From the NCBI GenBank assembly GCA_951804985.1, contig OX638130.1, forward strand, positions 84,996,583 to 85,060,582: a stretch of DNA of 64,000 nt, in the 5' to 3' direction. Shown piece by piece: positions 31,172 through 40,342 of this stretch; positions within the stretch are counted from its first letter, which is position 1, and the number at the start of each line of letters is the position of its first letter. Source of the stretch: Dryomyza anilis (taxonomy: Eukaryota; Arthropoda; Insecta; Diptera; Dryomyzidae). The position numbers and the translations under genes are program-made. The notes under the pieces were generated by a model. It did not search any database. It saw only the letters and a list, made by a program, of their open reading frames with translations, and had not been told where the DNA came from.

Positions 31172-34100
31172 TCACTCGTCATCCAAATAGTCTACAAAAC
31201 AATACCAACCGTATAAAATACACTGCTTTATTTGATGTAATACCCACTTGAGATGAATATGGTAGAGCTCCAAAAAGAATATTATACCTGAGCAGATCAA
31301 AAGTCCAATTAATACTAGAAAAATGTTAGATAGCTCCGTTAGACCTATTACAGTGTGCTGATAAGTGTGCTGACTTTTAAAGTAATCTGCATCGAACTCC
31401 TTGCGCAGACAGTAATCAAAGAATCCTGTTGCCTGGAGTCGCAGAATGTGCGCATTCAAGTGATCCACCAGATATGAGTGTTTCTGCATGTAAATAGTTA
31501 TCTGTTGGTCGAAAATTGTCTCCGTCAAGATGCGAAAGAGCCCCGGTTTTAAATGACGACGACTGTAGTCGATAAGTAACTCACGCACAGTAATGGTGGC
31601 CAGACGAAGTTCTGGATGCGCTTCCATAAAAACCAGCGCCGATGTGGAGATGGTGTCGTTCATTTCGATCAACTGCAGACCAGGAATATTTGGAATGGGC
31701 GTGTGTCTGAAAATTAACATTTGATATTCTTGCTGTTGCAGTTCGATAAGAGTGGTCGGCAATTCTTGGTACAGCCGATTGCGAAAGAAGTGAAAGAGCA
31801 AGGAATAGTATACATTGCGCATGACGAAAGCGTAGAGAATCCAAGTGATGAGAGCGATTCGCACTGAGTGACGACGTAGTTTTTGATCGCACGGCTGTCC
31901 AAGGGAGACAGCCACAAAGCGAATCCAATTGGATGCATGGGCCGCCGATGATCGAGACCGGATAAGAAGAATGAACAGAAGGCCAAGGGTGCAACTCAAA
32001 GCGCAGGCCAACCAGGTGGAGAGTTGAAATGGCAGTATGAGCAAACTGTTGGAAGTGCTGTTGGCACCGCATCGTAGCACGCTAACCACCAGTCGCGCAT
32101 GGTAATGCGGAATTGTGGATGAGGTGAAAAGGTTTCGATCGACGCGTTTATGAAGGAATCCGATATAGATATCAGCAGTGCGGTTCATCAACTATAACAA
32201 CAAAAAGGCAATCTTAAAAAACAGAATGAAAAGATTTGAAAATATAAAGAAATACAACAAGAAAAAATAAGAATAAGGCGCAGTCAGAAAGCCTTTTTGC
32301 ATCATTTCGAAAATGAAAGAAAAAGAAAATAAATGTAGAAAGGAACAAAGGAAGCAAGGAGAAAAGCAAGAAAGGAAGACGGGAAGCAAGGTAGAAAGAT
32401 ATAAGGGAAGATTGGAAAAATGAAAGAAAGGTAGAATGGAAGAAATTAAGAAAATTAGAAAAGAAGAGAGGAAGAAGATAAAAAGAGAGGAAGAGAGAAA
32501 GAGAGGAAAAGGAGAAGAGAGAAAGAGAGGAAAACAGTGGATAGGTAGATATAAAGATAGGAGACAGGATAGTGTGAAGAGGGATGAGAGATAGAAAGAA
32601 AGAGAGGAAGATACGAAGAGAGGAATATTGGAAGACAGTAGAGAGGAATATAGGAAGAGAGGAATATAGGAAGAGAGGAATATAGGAAGAGAGGAAGACA
32701 TGAAGAGAGTAACAGAGGCAAAGAAAAAGAGAGGAAGAGGAAGAAAGGAAGACAGGAAAAGTAGAAAGGGGAACAGATGAAGAGAGGAAAAGAGGAAGAG
32801 ATTATGAGAAAAAAATAGGAAGAGAGGAAGATAGGAATATAGGATGATAGGAAGAGGGGAAAAGACGAAGAGTGGAAGACAGGAAGAGTGGAAAGGGAAA
32901 AGATAGGAAGAGATGAAGGGAGGAAAAGAGAAAGAGATTAAGAAAAGAAAATAGGAAGAGAGGAAGAAAAAAAGAGAGGAAGATAAAATAGAAAGATTGG
33001 AAGATATAAAGATAGGAATATAGGAAGATAGTAAGATAGAAAGATAGAAAGTGAAGAAGACAGGAAGAGTCCCTTTCCACTCTTCCTGAACAGATGAAGA
33101 TAGGAAAAGAGGAAGTGAAAAAATAAGAAAAGAGGAAGAAAGGAAGAGAGGAAAGGGGCAAAATGTGATGAGATTAAGAAATGAAGAGAAACATTTGAAA
33201 TAATGACATAAGGTATAAAATAAAAAAACAAGTAAGAGAGCATGGAAGCTATAGTGAAAATCCACATACCATTTGAAAACCCTGATTCAACATTTGCTGG
33301 CTGTGCTCCTCCAAATCGTCATGTGGTGTTGTCAGGACATTCATTGAAAAGTTGAGCTCCCGTGATAATTCGTTTAGTACACGTCCCTCAATACCGCCAA
33401 ATGTTATGCGTTTTTTGTCACCAATGGAGGCATGGTCTTCGCTTAAAGTCAATATGGGCTCGGCATGTCGCGCTGCCACCCGTAATGCGCAGCCATGAAA
33501 GTTATTTAGTTTTTGCGGAAATATTTCCGAATTTAACATATTTTCGCCCACAAATTCATTGACCAGCACCGGTTCCGTATTGTCGCAACTGTGTGCCGTG
33601 TATGGAAAATAGGTGTAGAGCAACAATCGTCCTTTGGCCGTTTGTATGAGTATGATGACGTTCATGAACCGATGTTTCCAACAATATGCGAATATTTGTC
33701 TCATGTTCTCAGGTATATGAATGTCTCTGGTTTGCAGAAAAATATAGTAGTATTCATTATTATCATAATTAGCCGTAGCTTTTGCAATGTCGACATCTCT
33801 GGAAATAAAAGAAAATATTTTTAAATTATTTTTATCAAATTAAAATCAAGTAGAAATGCATAATTTTACACAAATACCTACACTCAGAAAATCAATAGTT
33901 TTTTTGCTATTAAAATTAGTTAATTAGATAAATTATTATGTTAATAGGTAAATACTATTAAATTCTACAAAAAATTCTAAATTCTACTATAAAATTGTTT
34001 CTGTGTTCATATGAAATTATTTATTTCTTGTATACTATTGAAACAATAACTGTCCTATTAACCAATTTTAATATGAGTTTTTTCTGTGTGTACTAACTAT

Positions 34101-34718
34101 GTATTTCATAAAAATCTTGTCAGTGTTTAGTCTTCAAATAAGGCACCGTAACTGAATATTGAAATGAGGATTCCATCCCGGGACCTATAGACTCACATCT
34201 CAGCGCATTAATCGCTGAGCAACGGAAGGTTCTTTTTGTTAGACCCCAATTTAAAGAATGCTCGGAATAGGAATACCAAATTCGAAATAATGCTTAAATG
34301 TTATAGCTTTATAGATGCACATTAGAAGGCAACCTGTTCAGAATTATCCCAGTTTTCTTAAAGTCAAAATACTATACTATATAACTCACATGAAAGCCTC
34401 GTACGAATCTACGAACATCATATTAAGATACCGTGGTCCCGGCACCCAGATTGACTGCATTTGTTTTACTTCAATCAGCTGCATTGCCATCGTTTGCCAG
34501 TTTCGAAAGATGTGAGCCATATTCGTATGAAAATAGTGACGATAACTCTTCCTTCGTGTCGATAATGTTAACATAAATGATGAACCCATCTGCAACAAGC
34601 TAAACTGAATGACGTACAATAGTGACTTGGCCACATTGAAAGCCATCTCATGGTCGATATTCAGTTCATCCATATTAACGATATAGTTATTGTGTAGCTC
34701 CGTAACGTTTACCATCAT
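31172..34718 (-). CDS. Divergent ionotropic receptor IR-C (3 exons; 5' end uncertain)
   Basis: Exons are 34718-34390 (frame open to about 34769), 33798-33270 and 32191-31172; introns of 591 and 1078 bp in phases 2 and 0. From the first in-frame ATG (34718) it is 625 aa. Exon 1 ends VDSYEAF. Exon 2 has KLNNFHGCALRVAARH, GIEGRVLNELSRELNFS and PHDDLEEH. Exon 3 opens LMNRTADIYIGF, then three membrane segments, and S2 has ETIFDQQITIYMQKHSYL. Unlike its paralogs it shows no hydrophobic signal peptide. An in-frame TAG lies just upstream, ending in a possible acceptor (CTAG). So either a small 5' exon encodes the signal peptide, or the 5' end is damaged. The rest is intact and looks functional. Intron 2 is almost pure purine/pyrimidine; intron 1 holds a MITE and a tRNA-like fragment. 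Confidence 0.85.
32216..33240. repeat. 1-kb polypurine/polypyrimidine low-complexity tract in IR-C intron 2
   Basis: The plus strand is nearly all A and G (GGAAGAGAGGAA-type units), so the IR-C sense strand is C/T-rich. A short local inversion sits near 33070-33090 (GAGTCCCTTTCCACTCTTCC). The tract creates an open minus-strand frame of about 357 codons (33265-32192), rich in Leu, Ser, Phe and Pro; it is an artefact of composition. Confidence 0.92.
33880..34092. mobile_element. MITE in IR-C intron 1, inverted relative of the one at 19953
   Basis: The ends are ACACTCAGAAAATCAATAG and the inverted TTTTTTCTGTGTGTA. The interior GTCCTATTAACCAATTTTAA is the complement of the 19953 element's motif. 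Confidence 0.6.
34165..34240 (-). pseudogene. tRNA-like fragment (SINE head or pseudo-tRNA)
   Basis: The minus-strand reading CCGTTGCTCAGCGATTAATG followed by GGTCCCGGGATGGAATCC fits A- and B-box spacing. The stems do not close well. It lies in IR-C intron 1. Confidence 0.4.
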
Positions 34719-34769
34719 CGTGGATGCAGTACTCGTAGTGTTCTGGTGCAGTTGTTCCAAGTCACTTGA

Positions 34770-35104
34770 CCTCTAGTCCAACGGCCACACTTGTGGTTTT
34801 ATGCGCCATTGTTTGACTTGTCAAACACAAATAGTAATTAATATGAACAAAGTTATTGTTAAGGAAGTTGTGGTATTTTCGGTTTCTTAGTTTGGAAATT
34901 AATTAAGTTTATGTTTAATACATATTATATGATGCATCACTGATTTATGGTTTATTTCATTTATATAATAATTGTTTGACAAGTTATTTGAGTTATTCAA
35001 ATTACATAATTTTGCTTTTAGTTAAATGAATAAATTTACAGTAGGTATGTACTTATTTTACAGAATTTTTACAGAATTAAATCCAAAACTAAAAATATAA
35101 CTTC
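34770..35104. other. Upstream region of IR-C
   Basis: AT-rich. It would contain the IR-C promoter and possibly a small signal-peptide exon. None of the candidate ATG frames I tried (for example one at about 34809) joins cleanly to exon 1 without a splice. Confidence 0.3.
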
Positions 35105-35320
35105 ATTAAAATTTGATGCTCGGCCCCCTGAAACCGGGTTTTTAAAGGTAAAAATTCAAAATTACCCCCCTCTAAAAATAAAAAATAACTTTTTGAAAAT
35201 CCTTATTTTCCAAAAAAGAGTATGTAAAATAAATATAATTATGGTGGGGTGACTTTTTCAGCTTTAAATTATACCTAAAAAAACCGGAGGCCGAGCGACA
35301 AAATTTGAATGATCTTATAT
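35105..35320. mobile_element. ~215-bp MITE with AAAATTTGATGCTCGGCC ends
   Basis: The left end is AAAATTTGATGCTCGGCCCC and the right end GAGGCCGAGCGACAAAATTT read outward, giving an inverted pair of about 20 bp with few mismatches. The centre is A/T- and C-run rich, with no frame. Confidence 0.65.
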
Positions 35321-35754
35321 TTATATTTTTGATTTAAAGAAGCGCAGGGACTGCAGTTCTACCTGTCATTTACCCATCTAATTTTTTGAAAATTCATTAA
35401 TAAATTCATTGTCTGTCGAAAATTATTCCAAATTATTCATTACGATATCTATTGATAGGCATTTTACAACTTCCGATCAAAATGGTATTTACATTCAGTT
35501 TGATCGAATGTGTTCCTTGTTGTTCTATGTTTGATTTGAATCAATTTAAATTCCTTTATGTTGTGTAGAACGATTTAAACACGCTTTTTCGTCACCCGAG
35601 AATTAGTTTGCTCCATACACCATTGACTCGATTTGTGGATAAACACTGCCCAGTATGCCTCGTAGTGTTATCGATCGACAAATTGTTTTCTCGATACAAG
35701 AAATTTTTGGATTTCGGAACGTTATCGATGGAACCAATAACCAAAGTTTGAAAT

Positions 35755-36068
35755 AAATAATAATAATAGTTTGGCGCTACAGTCCTGTATAGAACTTCGG
35801 TCGAGCTCTCTCACCATTTGAGCTGTGCGTGCTATATATGTGCTCAAATTGGTGGGACCTACAGTTTATTGCTGAATCCGAACGGCAGGTGAGAGCTTTT
35901 CATAGGCAATGTTTTACTCTCGTAGGTCTGCCATTTACTGCCGAGAGGTAGCGTCGCATAGAAAAATGTGTTCTATGAAAAAGATGTTGGACCTTTCGGC
36001 ACGTAGTCGAACGCACTAGCGACTTTTCGCTCGTAGTCCAACGTACTAACCAGACGAGCTACCGACGC
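35755..36068 (-). mobile_element. tRNA-derived SINE, variant head with duplicated anticodon-arm segment
   Basis: The body matches the main SINE. In the head, the minus strand reads GCGTTGGACTACGAGC twice in diverged form, separated by GAAAAGTCGCTAGT. The same extra block occurs at 43531. The CTGGGGC/CCAGTC junction seen in other copies is missing here. Confidence 0.75.
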
Positions 36069-36419
36069 TTGAGTTTGAGATTGCTACGTAAAATATTGCG
36101 ATATCGATGTGATAAATGTTAAAATATCGTATCGTGATAAAAAATTTGAATATACGAGAAATTTCAAAAATTAAAATCAAAAAGACAACGATATCGAAAT
36201 TTTATATCGGTGTTAGTCGAGAAAGTTTCGAGGCAGCGAATATCTCCGAGACATGGTAGACTGGGTTAAAAAGTAAAACGAAACGAATATTTTATTCGCT
36301 TTCATTTACTTAACATGGGAGTTTATATTAAAAATTTCAGGTAAAAATAAAAAAAATTATTATTTTTTTTGGATAATATGGTACATATATTAATTTTGAT
36401 ACGATATATCGAAAAACGG

Positions 36420-37400
36420 ATAACATAATTAAAAAAAATATATCATCGTCGTTCAGTGAAAAGTCACTAAGTCCAAAAATTTAGTATTGAGATAAATGCT
36501 ATTAAAGATATAAATTATAGTAACAAATTAGAATATTTTTGGATTCAAATAGTGCCAAACACATTCCGCTACAAAATGCAAAGAAAAAATAGTTTGGACA
36601 AAACCCTAGTAGAAATTTGCCCGATGCGCCATCGGTAAATGATCGGGTTTTCGTTCGGTAAGCCCTATTAGAGAAAATATGATTATTTTCATTATCTAAA
36701 CAATCAATGTTCCCGATCATAGCTACATTATTTGTTCCTCATAACGAAATTAGCATCAGATAATGATCGAGATTTAATGAGAGAAACCCTATTATGCTCG
36801 GGCTCTAACACGGCTATTGTCGGGTAAATAATAAAATGGGGAAATGCCCGATCAGTACATGATCATGGCCTGAGGTCAGTACATGATCAGGACACTGCGT
36901 TACAAGGACATTTGGGCCTCGTCATATCCCGATTATCTCAAATAATGACATGATCACTTCATGACCATGGCCCTTCCAAAATTTCTACTACGGAACACAT
37001 TAGCGTTATTGGCTTCTCTTCTTTATTGTTCAGTGAAAAACCACTAAGTCCCATATAAATAGTAACAGTGCTCCAGTTTATTCAAATAACTGTATTGAAT
37101 TTCAGTTTGAATTGGAGATAAAATAACTGCATGATATCTATCATTTAATCCAATAATCCGACCATTTTTGTGGACTCGGCACCGTTTTATTCAGATTTCG
37201 ACGATTGCCGTTCGGTGAAAAATCACGAAGATCTTTATAAATTTGACTTATTTTTACACCACAATTATGGTAATAATATAGTATTTTTTGATAAGAAATG
37301 TCCATGTAGATCTTCTTCTATAGTTTAAGTATAAAATAGATTTGATCGAACTGAATTTTTTAATATTTGGATTTAGTGATTTTTCATTTTTAATATATTC
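36420..37400. repeat. Dispersed TTCAGTGAAAARTCACTAAGTCC motif, four copies
   Basis: Related 20- to 23-bp phrases occur at about 36436, 37020 and 37202, and inverted at about 37368. They flank the MITE copy at 36605. They may be subterminal repeats of a host element into which that MITE jumped. Confidence 0.4.
36605..36995. mobile_element. Second copy of the CCCTAGTAGAAATTT MITE
   Basis: It starts CCCTAGTAGAAATTTGCCCG and ends AAAATTTCTACTACGG. Compared with 8679-9113 it lacks an internal stretch of about 40 bp around the TGCATGCCC segment and has a substituted right end. Confidence 0.75.
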
Positions 37401-37409
37401 GGTTTGGTA

Positions 37410-37830
37410 AGATGTACACTAAGAAAAAAATGACGTAATAAAATTAAATAAAATTTATTAAAATATTACGTGCGTATTTAATTTCAAAATCAATAAAAAG
37501 TATTTAATTTTATTAAAAATTTCGAAAAAAGTAAAATAAAATAATAATTTTATCTGTTCCTAATCTTCTTTATATGAAATAAATAGTTTTTAAAATACCA
37601 ATTTACGTATTTATTATGTTGTGATTAAATTAAAATGTTATAACCTTATTAAAAAGTGATAAAAAGTATTAACATCAAATTTTATTACATACATAATAAA
37701 TATAAATAAAAAGTATTTACTTCAAATTTTATTACGTACGTAATAAATTTGAATAAAAAGTATTTACATTAAGTTTAAATAAAAAGTATTTGATTTAAAT
37801 ACAAAAGACAAGACATTATTTAATTATATT
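37410..37830. repeat. AT-rich tandem repeats upstream of IR-D
   Basis: Units of the form AATAAAAAGTATTTA-TTNAATTT with ACGTACGTAATAAAT variants repeat about six times. The left border CACTAAGAAAAAAATGACG resembles the CACAGAAAAA-type MITE ends of the window. A matching right end is not obvious. Confidence 0.5.
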
Positions 37831-38044
37831 ACATTTATTTCGTCAAGTTAAATGTCATAGAACTCGACTACTTATTAAAGATGGTTATCGCTCTTAAAAT
37901 ATGTGATTACAAGTGTTGACTGATTGGTGTCCTTATACTTAAATTAAGTAATAATCCCTAAAGTAACAAATGTGAGTATGTTATAACATTTTGTATGGTT
38001 AAATTAAAGAAATTATTTAGTTACATTTTGTTTGTTGAGTGGCC
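37831..38044. other. 5' flank of IR-D
   Basis: Short unique region before IR-D. No definite promoter element. The GTGGCCATGT context supports the ATG at 38045. Confidence 0.3.
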
Positions 38045-40069
38045 ATGTCATTTATTTTCTTAACGTTGTTATTTAAAATGCTATACTTTGCTAATTGTAG
38101 TCTGAAAAACACTATTTTTAATAACAAAAGTGCTTTAACCAAATCAATGCAAAATATTTTACTACTGGAATCTCAAAAATATAGCACTGAAATCAATTTT
38201 TATGTGCATTATAATGATACCTCTATGATGAGCACTAGTAAAAAGTATTACTACGAAGATTTACTAAACGAGTTGATACTGAATCTGAAGTTGTCTAATA
38301 TATATAATGTATATTTTAGAGAAGAGGTGTATTTGCGTAATTATCCGCATTTCAATGTGGTGCTAGTGGATACGTTACGTTCTTTAAGGTATGAAAATGC
38401 TTAAAATATCTGAAGCTTATTTTTCTATTTACATACGTAATACATGCAGTTTTCTATACCGTAAACTGTTTGAAATCGGTTCCTCAAACTTGGCACATAC
38501 ATTGATCTATGTGGCTGAACTAAAAGATCCACACTATGAGGGATTTGAACGTTTTTTCGGTGTACTCTTCAACATGAGTATACTCAATGTAGGCATCATC
38601 GTGCAATTGCCCACAGCTGAGATAGTAATGATTACATATTACCCATTCGAGGATGCAGGATGTCACGACACTAATCCGGTGATCTTTAATCGTTACGTTT
38701 CTTTGCAACAAGGCTGGCACTCAGATGTATTCTTCCCAGAGAAAGTGTCCAGTTTTAATGGCTGTACACTCACGTGTGCCACGTGGGAGTCCATGCCGTT
38801 CATGACGATAAAATACGATGATGCTGGCCTAGTAAGTGCCTATACAGGCATCGAGGGAGAGTTTCTGGAATTCCTGAAAGACCGACTTAACATGAGCATT
38901 GGTTTATATATGCTGAGTGAACGCCAAGTGACGGAGACCAACAATCAAACGGGACAAATATTTCGAGAGGTAAAATGTTGCGGTACCTTAGAAAAGTAAT
39001 GTTAATTTTCGATCTTATAAAGTAGATATTCCAGAAGGCAGACTATGCGATTGGTGGCTTTTACTATCGCAATGGACTCGATCCGTATCTGGCACCTTTT
39101 TCACAATCGACTTCCTATTTTATGAGCACCATTTACATCGTGACTAATGCTTTAAGTGAGCACTACATGTACGAGCAATTAGTACTGCCCTTTGATAGTG
39201 TCGTGTGGACTATGACTGGCCTATGCGTTTTCATCGGTTCTCTACTGATCTACATCACGGGCACACATCACATCATTCGGACTTTTATTATCGGCCGTCG
39301 CAATCGGCTCCCCTACTTTTATATGTATAGTGTGCTAATGGGTGTGACCATAACGCCATCGTTATTGCCGCAACGTAACTTCGCGCGCTTCCTAATCATA
39401 ATATGGATGCTGGGTACATTGGTGCTGCGCAGCGCATATCAGTCTGCAATGTTCCAGATCTATCGCAACAATTTACATTACGATCCGCCGCAAACAGTGG
39501 CCGATGTGTTTGCGCAAAAGTATCTCATCGAGACCACTGAAGAGTATTATCACCTCTTGGAGCCGGTACCTGATTTCCATCGGCATGTGCGTGTCCACAA
39601 CTTGAGCGCATTTGCGGCATTCGAACAGATTGTGCGAAATCCGAAAGGTCGACGTGCTGTCATTGTAGGTCATGAATTCTATGGTTACTTTCGGCAGCAA
39701 CATCGTGTCGCAGCAGCGGGTTTACATCTTGTGCCCGAGGCCATATTCACCCAACAGATGTCCATTTATGTACGTCCGAACTCATTTCTAAATTCAGTCC
39801 TGAACGAGCAGATACAACTGGCACAAACGTATGGTTTCAATACAAAGTGGCGGACGAAGTTTGCTAGTGATGTAGGCGAGCAGCATCGAGAGTATTCAGC
39901 TGAACAAAATGGTGAAATACATGCTCTAATGGTGCTGAATCTAAGTCATTTGCAAGGCATTTTCATGGTTGTCTTATGGATGTTGCTGATTACAATCTTC
40001 ATTTTTGGTATAGAAATGATTGCCGGTAGACAGAACTGGCGAAGATTTCGTTCGATTTTCTCGATATGA
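38045..40069 (+). CDS. Divergent ionotropic receptor IR-D (3 exons, compact)
   Basis: Exons are 38045-38388, 38450-38969 and 39035-40069; introns of 61 and 65 bp in phases 2 and 0; 632 aa. The signal peptide is MSFIFLTLLFKMLYFANC. Exon 1 ends VDTLRSL. Exon 2 has KVSSFNGCTLTCATW, MPFMTI, GIEGEFLEFLKDRLNMS and RQVTETNN (S1). Exon 3 opens KADYAIGGF. Membrane segments lie at about 345-363 and 405-424, plus one near the C-terminus (GIFMVVLWMLLITIFIFGIEM). RSAYQSAMFQ follows the second. The S2 signature is EAIFTQQMSIYVRPNSFL. Predicted role: an odour- or taste-tuning IR subunit. This is the only paralog besides IR-A without an inflated intron. It converges on IR-E, the stops being 273 bp apart. The exon 2 start is the least certain junction, because the CATGCAG acceptor gives a peptide a few residues longer than in its paralogs. 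Confidence 0.9.
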
Positions 40070-40342
40070 ATCAAGACATATCGAATTAGCTTCAGTTGAT
40101 GTATGGTATATTTAAGTCATACAGATCTTTTCAGATTTATTAATATCGAAATATACGTAAAACTGTGATCATGTTCCTGATATGTGTGAAAACAGTTGCT
40201 CTAGTTAAATCTGCTTACTTGTTTTAATTGCATTTGAATGATAGTGCTTTCATTTCAAATTTTTATCGCCATTCTGAGAAATATTAGTTCTTAGTTTAAG
40301 TTATAACAAATCTATAAATCCATATATGCTAAATGTGCCTCT
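40070..40342. other. Shared 3' spacer between convergent IR-D and IR-E
   Basis: 273 bp of AT-rich DNA free of TEs. It must contain both 3' UTR ends, which may overlap. No clear AATAAA was found for either strand. Confidence 0.4.

Noticed and set aside
32192..33265. 357-codon open frame on the minus strand
   Set aside because: It lies inside IR-C intron 2 and consists of Leu/Ser/Phe/Pro runs produced by the polypyrimidine tract. It has no domain and ends at the splice acceptor TAG.
38391..38449. In-frame extension of IR-D exon 2 to the left (MKMLKISEAYF...)
   Set aside because: This is intron 1 sequence between the AG|GTATGA donor and the GCAG acceptor. Splicing there restores the paralog structure and phase 2.
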